A stretch of DNA of 64,000 nucleotides, from NCBI RefSeq assembly GCF_000702265.1, contig NZ_KL370881.1, positions 84,789 to 148,788 of the forward strand. Reading direction: 5' to 3'. The notes below the pieces were generated by a model, which worked only from the letters and a program-made list of their open reading frames with translations, did not search any database and had not been told where the DNA came from. The translations under genes were made by a program, and so were the position numbers. Of the stretch, positions 26,661 to 33,538 are shown in pieces. Within the stretch, counting starts at the first letter, position 1. Every line of letters begins with the position of its first letter. The stretch is from Butyrivibrio sp. NC2002 (GTDB lineage: Bacteria; Bacillota; Clostridia; Lachnospirales; Lachnospiraceae).

Positions 26661-26714
26661 TTGTAAAATGATTAGCCAGCAAATAAGGTAATGCTGGCTA
26701 AAAATTTTAGTATA

Positions 26715-27185
26715 TTAAGGATTCCATGTAGCAGCAACAAAACAGTTTTTAAATATGCTGAAAGGTATCTTGTAGCGAAAGACTCCGTTGTAATCCTGGA
26801 AATTGTCATCTAGGTAGTCCTCTCTAGTCTTGTTAAACTGTTCTTTAGCAAGCATAATTCTAAATTTTTGGAGAATTAGCGACTTTTCGATAATTGCTTT
26901 GTGGGCGGCAAAATCATTTATTGAAAAGTAGCGTTCGATAGCTTTGTCAGGTACTATAATGTCAAATTGATCGGACCATGTATCCGAGTCAACGTATCTA
27001 AACGTTGCTACAAAAGAGCTGTCATCCTCGAAATCATTTTTGAATGAGTCATCGATTTTGCTAAGACCAATTATTTCTAGGACTAACAAATCTGATTCAG
27101 CAAGAAATGGTTGGGTGTTACACTCTGTAAAGCAGGTATTTTTCTTGATTTCCTTCAAAATTCTTTTTTTCAATTTTTTATGCAT
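26715..27185 (-). CDS. Hypothetical protein of element 1
   Basis: A 156-residue soluble protein, not recognised. The N-terminus is strongly basic (KKLKKRILKEIKK) and the middle is acidic and aromatic, with no transmembrane helix or catalytic motif. ACGGAGG precedes the ATG. It lies about 100 bases downstream of a structured region that ends in a T-run, which may control it. Confidence 0.6.
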   Translation of the reverse strand: MHKKLKKRILKEIKKNTCFTECNTQPFLAESDLLVLEIIGLSKIDDSFKNDFEDDSSFVATFRYVDSDTWSDQFDIIVPDKAIERYFSINDFAAHKAIIEKSLILQKFRIMLAKEQFNKTREDYLDDNFQDYNGVFRYKIPFSIFKNCFVAATWNP

Positions 27186-27281
27186 TTTAAAAAACCTCCG
27201 TTATTTCTCTTGGCCTTTTGCTTCATCATATAGATGGTAAAGTAAAATTGTCTTCTCCTTTCATTAAAACAGTCTGGGCAT

Positions 27282-27349
27282 AAAAAAGGCCGATGCAATT
27301 GCCCAAACTGGCATCCGTTTTTGGATGCTGAATGGGTTCTGCATCGACC
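27282..27349 (-). terminator. Three-tier stem with T-run in the leader of the 156-residue gene
   Basis: On the minus strand GGTCGATGCA (27349-27340) pairs with TGCATCGGCC (27297-27288), ten base pairs. Inside are CCCA/TGGG and GCATCC/GGATGC, and six T follow. It is a strong intrinsic terminator about 100 bases upstream of the gene start, so it could be an attenuator or the end of a small RNA made from the geneless stretch to its right. Confidence 0.7.
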
Positions 27350-27846
27350 TACCATGGAACCTATATCAGGTTTGTGTCCAGCTTACAAGGATGGTTGATT
27401 AAGAACCAAAAGAGAGAAAATATCATATAAAAATAGACGCAATAACACCCGGGTAGCAATCCGTTTTTGAAGCAGAATATAATAATAAAATATCAGGGAA
27501 ACTGTAAAATGTGTTAGGTTTTTCTCTCAGTCTTCATGCTCTGAAGCTAAAAAGATCATACTATTTTTGAGGGTGTACAACAATTGGCGGATTTACCAAA
27601 GTGCAGTTTTGCTTTGCTGCAGACTGATTTTTGAAAAAATAAAATTTCTTGATCTTTACAAATGTATTTGCGGCAGGTCATCCTGCCGCAAATAAGAAAG
27701 GTGAATACATAGACTATATTACGCCAACAAGATATCACAATTCAGTTATTGTGCATTATTACATATTGAATAGCTGCTTTGTTGCTTTATGCCAAGGAAT
27801 GGATTCGATTTTTGTTAGACTTGTCTGATTTTGGATTTTGTTTTGC
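27350..27846. other. Geneless ~500-bp stretch with a perfect hairpin
   Basis: No convincing gene on either strand. ATTTGCGGCAGG (27666-27677) and CCTGCCGCAAAT (27682-27693) form a perfect 12-bp stem with a 4-nt loop and no T-run. The stretch separates the Lgt-like gene from the structured terminator at 27282. Confidence 0.6.
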
Positions 27847-28620
27847 TCATGATGAAACAGTTGAGTCATGGTGAGAGTGTTGGAGAAACAGCGTTCTGTT
27901 ATTACTTAGTAGTCTGATGAGTACTCCACTGATAGTGAAGATTGCAATCCATTGTGAGGTTGACAATCCTAAAGCCCATATTCCACGAATTATATCATCT
28001 CTTAAAAATTCATCAAAGAATCTTAATATTGAATATAATAGCAGATAGATGATCATTAGATTAAACTTTTTCAAATGATCAAGTTTTATCAGAATGAAGA
28101 ATATAATAAGCTCTGCAAATGCTTCCAGAAGCTGAACAGGAAATCTTTTAATATTTGGCATAGCGGCCATTGCAATTCCTGCATGCCATGCTATTCCGTA
28201 GCAGCAACCACCTAGAAAACATCCGATACGACCAAATGCATGGAATATTGCAAACGACGGAGCCAAGAATGATAATAATGCTTTAGAATCAATAGCCAGT
28301 AGTCTTGCACACAAAATAGCGGAGAGTATTGCACCAAACAATCCTCCATAAAATACGAAACCACTTGTGATGATAATTTTTAAGGTTTTTGAGATTGAAA
28401 AATCAGTAATAACCTCAGGCAATTGTGTGAAAAAAAATAATGTTTTACTACCAATAAAAGCTCCTATTGTTATGAATAGTAAGACGACCAGTAGAATTCT
28501 CTCATTATAACAATTTTTCTTCATACGAAAAAAGCTTATCACAAGAGCTGTGCATAAACCTAAATCAGACATCAAACTGTATGAAGGTATATCTACTATA
28601 AAATGAATGTACGGTAACAC
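27847..28620 (-). CDS. Prolipoprotein diacylglyceryl transferase (Lgt)-family membrane protein, divergent
   Basis: Lgt enzymes attach diacylglycerol to the lipobox cysteine of secreted proteins. This 257-residue polytopic protein has the family blocks YGGLFGA (91-97), HAFGRIGCFLGGCCYG (127-142), RFPVQLLEA (159-167) and LRFFDEFLRD (199-208). The position matching the important His before GG in E. coli Lgt appears to be Tyr, which may change chemistry. A start at GTG 28620 has a weak GGTGA site. It lies 20 bases downstream of the cysteine-rich small protein gene, so the two form an operon on a mobile element, separate from any housekeeping lgt. Confidence 0.8.
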   Translation of the reverse strand: MLPYIHFIVDIPSYSLMSDLGLCTALVISFFRMKKNCYNERILLVVLLFITIGAFIGSKTLFFFTQLPEVITDFSISKTLKIIITSGFVFYGGLFGAILSAILCARLLAIDSKALLSFLAPSFAIFHAFGRIGCFLGGCCYGIAWHAGIAMAAMPNIKRFPVQLLEAFAELIIFFILIKLDHLKKFNLMIIYLLLYSILRFFDEFLRDDIIRGIWALGLSTSQWIAIFTISGVLIRLLSNNRTLFLQHSHHDSTVSS

Positions 28621-28640
28621 GAGTTTTCACCAATGAAGAT

Positions 28641-28877
28641 TTAGTATGTACTATTGCAAATGCCACATGTTAAGCAACCAGCGCATTTTGAGAACATACC
28701 ACATGTGACGCAATCAGCACAACTTTGAAAGAATAACAGACCAACAAAAAGGGCTGTAATTAGTCCTCCTAATGTGAAAAAAACTCTAACTTCGCCGCGA
28801 TTACTTTTTAACTTGTTAAGGCAAGAATTGTTTACTGTTCCACACCAAATTCTTAGAAGCTGAATAAGATTGTCCAT
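28641..28877 (-). CDS. Small single-pass protein with cysteine-rich tail
   Basis: A 78-residue protein with a basic N-terminal half, one hydrophobic helix (about 34-50), and a tail with seven cysteines at 53, 56, 59, 65, 68, 71 and 74, spaced C-x2-C-x2-C-x5-C-x2-C-x2-C-x2-C. Charge distribution predicts the tail outside the cell. C53 directly follows the hydrophobic stretch (LLFFQSC), similar to a relaxed lipobox. A near-perfect AAGGAGG site precedes the ATG. The Lgt-like gene downstream may modify it; metal binding is the alternative. The family was not recognised. Confidence 0.75.
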   Translation of the reverse strand: MDNLIQLLRIWCGTVNNSCLNKLKSNRGEVRVFFTLGGLITALFVGLLFFQSCADCVTCGMFSKCAGCLTCGICNSTY

Positions 28878-28930
28878 GATACCTCCTTAAAAAGTGCCAT
28901 TTCAAGAGTTTTAGATACAATGAATTCAGA

Positions 28931-28956
28931 TATATGAGTAGATATCTACTCATATA
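28931..28956. promoter_or_regulatory. Perfect 26-bp palindromic operator in divergent promoter region
   Basis: TATATGAGTAGAT is followed by its exact inverse, centred between 28943 and 28944. It sits between the cysteine-rich/Lgt operon (minus) and the XRE regulator (plus), the usual location for an autoregulatory operator. Confidence 0.75.
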
Positions 28957-29029
28957 ATAATACCATATAAATGTATATCTATTATTAAATTTTCAGTAAT
29001 TTATCATAAATATATGCGAGGAGAATAAA

Positions 29030-29260
29030 ATGATAGATATAGATTATGGTTTTGTGCGAATTAGACTAAAAGAAGTGATGCAAAAACAAAATGTAAGTAT
29101 CAACAAGCTTGCATTTCGTTCTGAAATGCAACGAACACAATTAAAGGCTTATATAGCTGGTGATATACAGAGAATTGATTTGAATGTTATAGCTCGCTTA
29201 TGCCATGCGCTAGAGTGTGATATATGTGATCTTTTAGAATATATGCCGCCATCTAAGTAG
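29030..29260 (+). CDS. XRE-family helix-turn-helix regulator
   Basis: A 76-residue single-domain Cro/C1-type repressor: LKEVMQKQNVSINKLAFRSEMQRTQLKAYI holds the helix-turn-helix across about 13-42, ending with ALECDICDLLEY. GAGGAG lies upstream of the ATG. It is divergent from the cysteine-rich/Lgt operon and probably binds the 26-bp palindrome between them. Confidence 0.85.
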   Translation: MIDIDYGFVRIRLKEVMQKQNVSINKLAFRSEMQRTQLKAYIAGDIQRIDLNVIARLCHALECDICDLLEYMPPSK

Positions 29261-29264
29261 ATTT

Positions 29265-29300
29265 CATGGCTGTAGGATTTGAATTGCTCCTACAGCCATG
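29265..29300. terminator. Convergent bidirectional terminator
   Basis: CATGGCTGTAGGA (29265-29277) pairs with TCCTACAGCCATG (29288-29300), a 13-bp stem. It separates the XRE gene from the convergent 45-residue gene; a T-rich run follows on the plus strand. Confidence 0.85.
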
Positions 29301-29307
29301 ATAATTT

Positions 29308-29445
29308 TTATCGTTTTTTATGTCTTTTTAGTTTTTCAGCTTCCCTTTTAATTTCTCTTCCCTTTGTGCTTTTTGAGTTTTTTACTATTTCAAAAATACT
29401 TACAACGCCACTAAAACCTATCATAAACATCATTACTTCTTCCAT
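29308..29445 (-). CDS. 45-residue membrane microprotein
   Basis: The frame begins MEEVMMFMIGFSG, has a hydrophobic stretch over about residues 4-22, and ends in a strongly basic tail (KREAEKLKRHKKR). The ribosome binding site ACGGAGGA lies 5 bases before the ATG, and a terminator follows the stop, which together make it convincing despite its size. It is the last gene of the minus-strand operon that starts at 31509. Function unknown. Confidence 0.7.
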   Translation of the reverse strand: MEEVMMFMIGFSGVVSIFEIVKNSKSTKGREIKREAEKLKRHKKR

Positions 29446-29517
29446 TAGAATCCTCCGTAATCATATAAAAGTGATTATTTAACAGAACATTTTTTACCTT
29501 ACAAATATATACATGGC

Positions 29518-30363
29518 TTATTTGTCTGGTCTTGTTAAACGTGATTTTATATCCATTAAAAGCTTATACAAATGCCTGCTATAGTTATTGGAACTCTTTC
29601 CGCAGTAAATAGAAGCAGTTTGACCTGCATCTACGGATATTAGAAGATACTCTGAATCTTCAATAAGCAGACTATCAATCTCATCGTAATCAATGATGTA
29701 TTGAAGACTATTGTTTTCCCAGAAATACATTTTTGCATCAGTAAATAATATTCCTATTTCCGGATTATCAGTAGAAATATCGTTATGAGCTATTAATAAC
29801 ATCTCCTGAATCGAACATTTTTTTTCAATGATATTTCTTACATTAAAGGCTAATTTTTCTCCTATCTTCCATGTACAACCATAACTATCAAAGGCGTATT
29901 CGTATGGATTTTCAAATTCATCTTTAGCTATCCATACCGTGTTTCCATTCCGAATATACCGTATAAAAGTATTATTTGAAGTATTCAGGTACTGATAGGC
30001 GTTTTTGATTATTAATCCTCGTATGCTGCCATCATCAGTATCTATGCGTTCAGATTCTTCCTTTAGAGCTATTTTCTTTTCAAGTATTAAATTTGCCTTT
30101 TTAATTATGTCAGCCCAGTTTATATTATTTTTATGCATGCCTACATGAAAAATGCAGGAATGCTTTTTTATGAAATTCTGTAATTCATCAATAGAAAGAT
30201 CGGCTATTGCTTGTATTCTTTCATCATCAAATGTTGTTCCTACTTCAGAATTACAATAAATGATAAGCCGTTGGGAGAAGCCTAACCCATCAATAGCTGC
30301 TAGAACTTTTTTCTCTCGTTCGGTTAGTCTTTCTTCAGGCTGTACTCTTGTAAAATCTTCCAT
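29518..30363 (-). CDS. Hypothetical protein of element 1 operon (281 residues)
   Basis: Not recognised. The N-terminal ~110 residues are helical and charged. The C-terminal ~150 residues look like a compact beta-rich domain (AFDSYGCTWKIGEK, GILFTDAKMYFWE, IDYDEIDSLLIE) similar in pattern to short PH-like/bacterial PH domains that read a signal, but this is only pattern resemblance. AAGGAG precedes the ATG. It follows the 23-residue microprotein by 12 bases. Confidence 0.65.
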   Translation of the reverse strand: MEDFTRVQPEERLTEREKKVLAAIDGLGFSQRLIIYCNSEVGTTFDDERIQAIADLSIDELQNFIKKHSCIFHVGMHKNNINWADIIKKANLILEKKIALKEESERIDTDDGSIRGLIIKNAYQYLNTSNNTFIRYIRNGNTVWIAKDEFENPYEYAFDSYGCTWKIGEKLAFNVRNIIEKKCSIQEMLLIAHNDISTDNPEIGILFTDAKMYFWENNSLQYIIDYDEIDSLLIEDSEYLLISVDAGQTASIYCGKSSNNYSRHLYKLLMDIKSRLTRPDK

Positions 30364-30375
30364 ATTCTAATCTCC

Positions 30376-30447
30376 TTATTCAAAAGCATATTCAAATGCA
30401 AATATACAGACTATGCCTACAACCATGCCAGCTAACATATAATTCAT
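30376..30447 (-). CDS. 23-residue membrane microprotein, translationally coupled
   Basis: MNYMLAGMVVGIV opens a frame that is almost entirely a hydrophobic helix, ending AFEYAFE. Its ATG overlaps the TGA of the upstream gene (ATGA at 30444-30447), and GAAAGGA lies 12 bases upstream inside that gene. The next gene follows with its own AAGGAG. Such coupling supports real translation. Function unknown. Confidence 0.55.
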   Translation of the reverse strand: MNYMLAGMVVGIVCIFAFEYAFE

Positions 30448-30833
30448 TTCTGTGATTCCATCCTTTCTTGTGGGTATATCAGAACTAACCCTTCATCTGA
30501 GTTTATTAAGTATAGCTTTTCTATCCACTGTGTATGTTCTGTTTCTGTACCAACTATATAGTCAGCGTATTCATATAGTTCTGGACTAATCTTATAATGA
30601 TCCCATATTTCGACAATTCCAGCTTCATAGCTTTCTTCATCTGGAAAAAACAAGACGTATCCGCCAAAGTCATTACGGTTACGTCCACCACGTTTATCAT
30701 GCCTGTTATAATTGGAATCGAGAATAGTTGCCTGTTCTAGTATTTCATATCCGACATTTTTATTGATTCCACTATTTGCCATCTCTTTCAGTAGAAGCTT
30801 TGCTTCAAATGCGTGCATTATTCTATAGTACAT
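30444..30833 (-). CDS. Hypothetical protein of element 1 operon (129 residues)
   Basis: A soluble 129-residue protein, not recognised. Aromatic and acidic residues are frequent in the second half (for example FFPDEESYEAGIVEIWDHYK and YADYIVGTETEH). The start overlaps the stop of the upstream gene by 11 bases and the end overlaps the microprotein start, so it is embedded in a tightly coupled operon. Confidence 0.6.
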   Translation of the reverse strand: MYYRIMHAFEAKLLLKEMANSGINKNVGYEILEQATILDSNYNRHDKRGGRNRNDFGGYVLFFPDEESYEAGIVEIWDHYKISPELYEYADYIVGTETEHTQWIEKLYLINSDEGLVLIYPQERMESQK

Positions 30834-31509
30834 TTGACCCCTTTCTTTTCTTATTGGTTCTTCCCGTTTTGCTAATAGGAATAGTTTTCGATTCTGTTTT
30901 CCTTTTATTAACTGAAGTACGCTTAGTTACAATGATACCGATGCGTTTGAACTCACTATCTAATGGGAATTTTTCGAGTTGCCAGCAGTTATCAGAGTAT
31001 CTTAGACCAAGGAACAGAATATGACAGCCATCTGGAAGCATAGGGCTATCTGAACTTATTATTTGGTATGCATCTAAATTGTTTGCCATAATTAGTTCTA
31101 AGACTTTTAGTTTTGATCTGTTCACTATGAGATTTGTAATATGACTATTTCCCCATGCAATGATGACCTTCACATTGTTATTTATACTTTTGAGAGCTCT
31201 GCTGATATAATTCAAGTTCTCCTCATCAATTGTTGGTAAATCGCTAGAAAGAGGTTTTTGTGTTATGACTTTTGAAAACAGATTAAGAACATGAGCTTTT
31301 GAAATATTTAGTTCAGGCATTTTATTGATGAGATGCATTGTTGTAGTATCCAACACATATGGATTATCTACGCTGATCGTAGGATATAGTTGGATTATAA
31401 TTGCTTCAGAACCATCGTTTACATGGCTTTCTCTAATGACTTCGTAGGTGTTGTTTGCTGTACCTATCACAGTTGTTTTGAATATAATTTCAGTGCTTTT
31501 TACATCCAT
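30823..31509 (-). CDS. DUF1643-like protein (228 residues)
   Basis: The pattern IIIQLYPTISVDNPYVLDTTT, then a HVLNLFS block and VIIAWGNS matches the layout of DUF1643 proteins, where NPS, NLF and AWG motifs are usual. Here NPS is degenerate. The C-terminal 35 residues are lysine/arginine-rich and disordered-looking. It is the first gene of the five-gene minus-strand operon and has a GGAGG site before the ATG. DUF1643 has no established function. Confidence 0.55.
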   Translation of the reverse strand: MDVKSTEIIFKTTVIGTANNTYEVIRESHVNDGSEAIIIQLYPTISVDNPYVLDTTTMHLINKMPELNISKAHVLNLFSKVITQKPLSSDLPTIDEENLNYISRALKSINNNVKVIIAWGNSHITNLIVNRSKLKVLELIMANNLDAYQIISSDSPMLPDGCHILFLGLRYSDNCWQLEKFPLDSEFKRIGIIVTKRTSVNKRKTESKTIPISKTGRTNKKRKGSNVL

Positions 31510-31850
31510 AATTCCTCCAATTAAAAAAGAAGATAGAGCAGAAGCTGCTATCTTCGGTTACCTGTTAAAGCATAAATCATAATTCCGTTTTAAATTACAA
31601 TTATTATCTTTTTATACTTGATGATATTTTGTACTATTGATTTTCAGATGATGATACTAAAAACTAAATCATTAGATTTGAAGTGCCCAAAAGTGCCCGA
31701 AGCCAAACGTAAAATCGGCAGGTCTAGCTGCCGTGTTTTACATTCTGCATTTTGAGGGGATTTTGTAAATACTTAAAAAACTGGATATACGGCTGTTGGA
31801 GCTGCCGTATATTGAAGTGATAGTTAATGTTATTTCGTTCATGATTCAGT
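31510..31850. other. Right end of element 1: geneless, with hairpins and paired AAGTGCCC repeats
   Basis: AAGTGCCC occurs at 31681-31688 and 31691-31698, matching the left-end pair. CGGCAG...CTGCCG with GTAAAA/TTTTAC flanks forms a hairpin at about 31709-31739, and ATATACGGC...GCCGTATAT another at about 31788-31815. These are likely recombinase or accessory-protein sites. The promoter of the minus-strand operon should also lie here. Confidence 0.65.
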
Positions 31851-31873
31851 TCCGATTCCCGTTGCCAGCTCGA
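31851..31873 (+). repeat. Attachment-site direct repeat 2
   Basis: Identical over 23 bases to the tRNA-Thr 3' end (23650-23672). It marks the junction between element 1 and element 2; the upstream tRNA body is absent. Confidence 0.93.
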
Positions 31874-31884
31874 TAAAAAAGAGT

Positions 31885-31916
31885 CCCTCAAAGCTTAGGC
31901 TTTGGGGGATTTTTTT
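31885..31916 (+). terminator. Intrinsic terminator next to attachment repeat 2
   Basis: CCCTCAAAGC (31885-31894) pairs with GCTTTGGGGG (31899-31908) with a TTAG loop, then a T-run. Its arms resemble those of the terminator after repeat 3, so one is probably derived from the original tRNA terminator. Confidence 0.8.
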
Positions 31917-31986
31917 ACACAACAAAATGGTATAATATAGTTATGCCTAAAAAAGATCATTGTTAAGAAGTATAAGGAGACTATAT

Positions 31987-32163
31987 ATGTGCGATGTTAA
32001 GAAATATAGTGATATATATAAAGAAATAGCAAAATTAAATCCGAAAGATACTTTGCAACTTGTTTTAGAGAGTGAGACTGAAGAGGAAAAAGACTTTTAT
32101 GAGATGGTTGGAGATTTTTTGCTTCAAAAAAAGCAAAAAGAAGTAATCGAAGGAAGTGATTAA
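31987..32163 (+). CDS. Small protein of element 2 (58 residues)
   Basis: MCDVKKYSDIYKEIAK opens a short, charged, helical protein, not recognised. The start at 31987 is chosen because AAGGAG lies 7 bases upstream; an in-frame ATG at 31960 has no such site. An extended -10 element TGGTATAAT at 31928-31936 is a likely promoter. The end overlaps the following short frame. Confidence 0.6.
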   Translation: MCDVKKYSDIYKEIAKLNPKDTLQLVLESETEEEKDFYEMVGDFLLQKKQKEVIEGSD

Positions 32164-32323
32164 CAGATTTGATTTTTCATCCTGGCTTATAGGAAAAATT
32201 GAATTTAATAGACATAATAGACTGAAGGATGTTCTTAATCTTGATGGTGTGGATTCTGGTATGGGCGGAATAGATATGGTAAGAGATTTTCTTATCAATG
32301 ACAATTCATCACTTAGGAAATAA
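32156..32323 (+). CDS. Short overlapping frame of element 2 (55 residues)
   Basis: A GTG at 32156 inside the end of the previous gene opens VINRFDFSSWLIG...GGIDMVRDFL, ending at a TAA at 32321. The overlap suggests translational coupling to the 58-residue gene, and composition is protein-like, but the ribosome binding site is too close to the GTG to be convincing. It may be a genuine partner protein or a truncated remnant. Confidence 0.4.
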   Translation: MINRFDFSSWLIGKIEFNRHNRLKDVLNLDGVDSGMGGIDMVRDFLINDNSSLRK

Positions 32324-32375
32324 TAGGTACATTTAAAACGTATCTAAAGCAACCATTGACCCTTTTATTAAGCCG

Positions 32376-32387
32376 AAAGTGGTCTTT
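32376..32387. repeat. 12-bp AAAGTGGTCTTT repeat, internal copy
   Basis: The same 12-mer is found twice in immediate tandem at 33456-33479, next to attachment repeat 3. See that entry. Confidence 0.6.
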
Positions 32388-32505
32388 TATATAAAATTGG
32401 GCGTGTGATTATTGCATGCTCTAATTTTATTTGTGTCTATTGGAGAATTATGAGGGAGACATTATGGTATAATTATTATAAATAGAAATATGAAAGAGTT
32501 AGAAC

Positions 32506-33141
32506 ATGGAAATAAAAATAAATGAAATAATTATTCCAGATGACATTGATTCGTTACCAGACTTTGATTGCTTTGACTCAGATGAGTGCAATGAATTAGT
32601 AAAAGGACTATGCGGTTATGTCTTATCTGAGTCTTCAAAAGAGATAAATAAGTATAGATATGGTGAAGTGGCCATTTCCTATAATACTGATAATGGAACA
32701 CAAGCTACAATAAATGGTACATACCATCATATAGAACTTAATGAATTGTTGAATCCTTCGGCTAGATATTTTAACGACATCATAAGAAATTCTTCGTTCA
32801 ACAGTGTGATTATTGTACATAATCATCCTAATAACCAGATTTTTTCATTTCAGGATGTAAGACTTTTTTATGGAAATGATTCGATTAGTGCCATTTTGGC
32901 CGTTGGGAACACTTCAGATATCTTCATCCTTGTAAATAATAATGTGGATGTGATGTCAAGGCGCAGGCTATACGCTCATATGGTTCGTATGAGGGCGGAA
33001 ATTATTAAGAATAATTCAGGGATAAAAAGCTATCAGGTTGAGGATGCATTAAACCAGGAGGTTATGAGACTTCTTAGTAATCCAAAAGAATTATCTGATG
33101 AATATGGATTTAAACTGATTCATAAAAATAGAAAGAGGTGA
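32506..33141 (+). CDS. JAB/JAMM-like metalloprotein of element 2
   Basis: The 211-residue protein contains VHNHPNNQIFSFQD: H105 and H107 followed by S114 and D117, close to the JAMM metal-binding pattern H-x-H-x7-S-x2-D seen in RadC and deubiquitinase-like peptidases, with one residue fewer in the spacer. A glutamate at about 77 (HIELNE) could complete the site. There is no helix-hairpin-helix domain as in RadC. An extended -10 (TGGTATAAT near 32465-32473) precedes it. The 98-residue gene follows by 4 bases. Peptidase activity is inferred from motif only. Confidence 0.6.
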   Translation: MEIKINEIIIPDDIDSLPDFDCFDSDECNELVKGLCGYVLSESSKEINKYRYGEVAISYNTDNGTQATINGTYHHIELNELLNPSARYFNDIIRNSSFNSVIIVHNHPNNQIFSFQDVRLFYGNDSISAILAVGNTSDIFILVNNNVDVMSRRRLYAHMVRMRAEIIKNNSGIKSYQVEDALNQEVMRLLSNPKELSDEYGFKLIHKNRKR

Positions 33142-33145
33142 TTTT

Positions 33146-33442
33146 ATGTCATCAGAAAAGGAAAGATGGGAAATACTAGATAAATTGGATATGGGATATA
33201 GTTTGGATGAAGATAATTCAGGACAAGTGATAGAAGATATTATTGTTGATGACAAGACTTTCCTTGAAGCATCAAATGGTCTTTATAGTAGATCAGAATA
33301 TATGCAGGCGAAAACAGATGTTGAATTGTCATATGCACTTATGCAGGATCCACCTGAAGGGTTGGTAGAAAAACTGCTTAAGGCAAAAAGGAATGTTGAG
33401 GATTATATTAATTCCAAGCGAATTTTTATTCCAGCTAAGTAA
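33146..33442 (+). CDS. Small acidic partner protein of element 2 (98 residues)
   Basis: Not recognised. It is helical, acidic in the first half (MGYSLDEDNSGQVIEDIIVD), and ends with a basic helix. GAGGTGAT precedes the ATG. The 4-base gap to the JAB-like gene implies co-expression and perhaps a physical partnership, such as inhibitor or adaptor, though this is only inferred from gene order. Confidence 0.6.
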   Translation: MSSEKERWEILDKLDMGYSLDEDNSGQVIEDIIVDDKTFLEASNGLYSRSEYMQAKTDVELSYALMQDPPEGLVEKLLKAKRNVEDYINSKRIFIPAK

Positions 33443-33455
33443 TGAAGGCGAATTA

Positions 33456-33479
33456 AAAGTGGTCTTTAAAGTGGTCTTT
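33456..33479. repeat. Tandem 12-bp AAAGTGGTCTTT repeats at right end of element 2
   Basis: Two exact adjacent copies (33456-33467 and 33468-33479), about 60 bases before attachment repeat 3. A third copy is at 32376-32387. Position relative to the attachment site parallels the AAGTGCCC pairs of element 1 but the sequence is different, pointing to a different recombinase. Confidence 0.7.
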
Positions 33480-33538
33480 TTTATAAAAGAGAGCACCGAA
33501 AACCTCCTTTCCATACGGGTTTTTGTAACTGGCTATTA

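Larger units (their letters stand above)
23673..31873. mobile_element. Integrative element 1 in tRNA-Thr (integrase-encoding)
   Basis: The 8.2-kb segment lies between identical 23-bp attachment repeats. It has an integrase at the left end facing outward, a DUF927-type helicase fragment, AT-rich unfamiliar genes and paired AAGTGCCC repeats near both ends. No conjugation, capsid or tail genes were seen, so it resembles a satellite or mobilisable island rather than a full phage or conjugative element. Confidence 0.88.

Noticed and set aside
27170..27355. 61-codon minus frame with a CxxC motif over the three-tier terminator
   Set aside because: It overlaps a strong base-paired RNA and the following gene's ribosome site, and no ribosome site precedes it. 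The cysteines arise from the stem sequence.
29279..29482. 67-codon plus-strand hydrophobic frame
   Set aside because: It is opposite the 45-residue minus-strand gene, which has a strong ribosome site and terminator; the plus frame has neither.
23673..31873. Element 1 as a complete prophage or conjugative element
   Set aside because: No capsid, terminase, tail, relaxase or type IV secretion genes were recognised in 8.2 kb; integrase plus a helicase-like fragment fits a satellite or island better.
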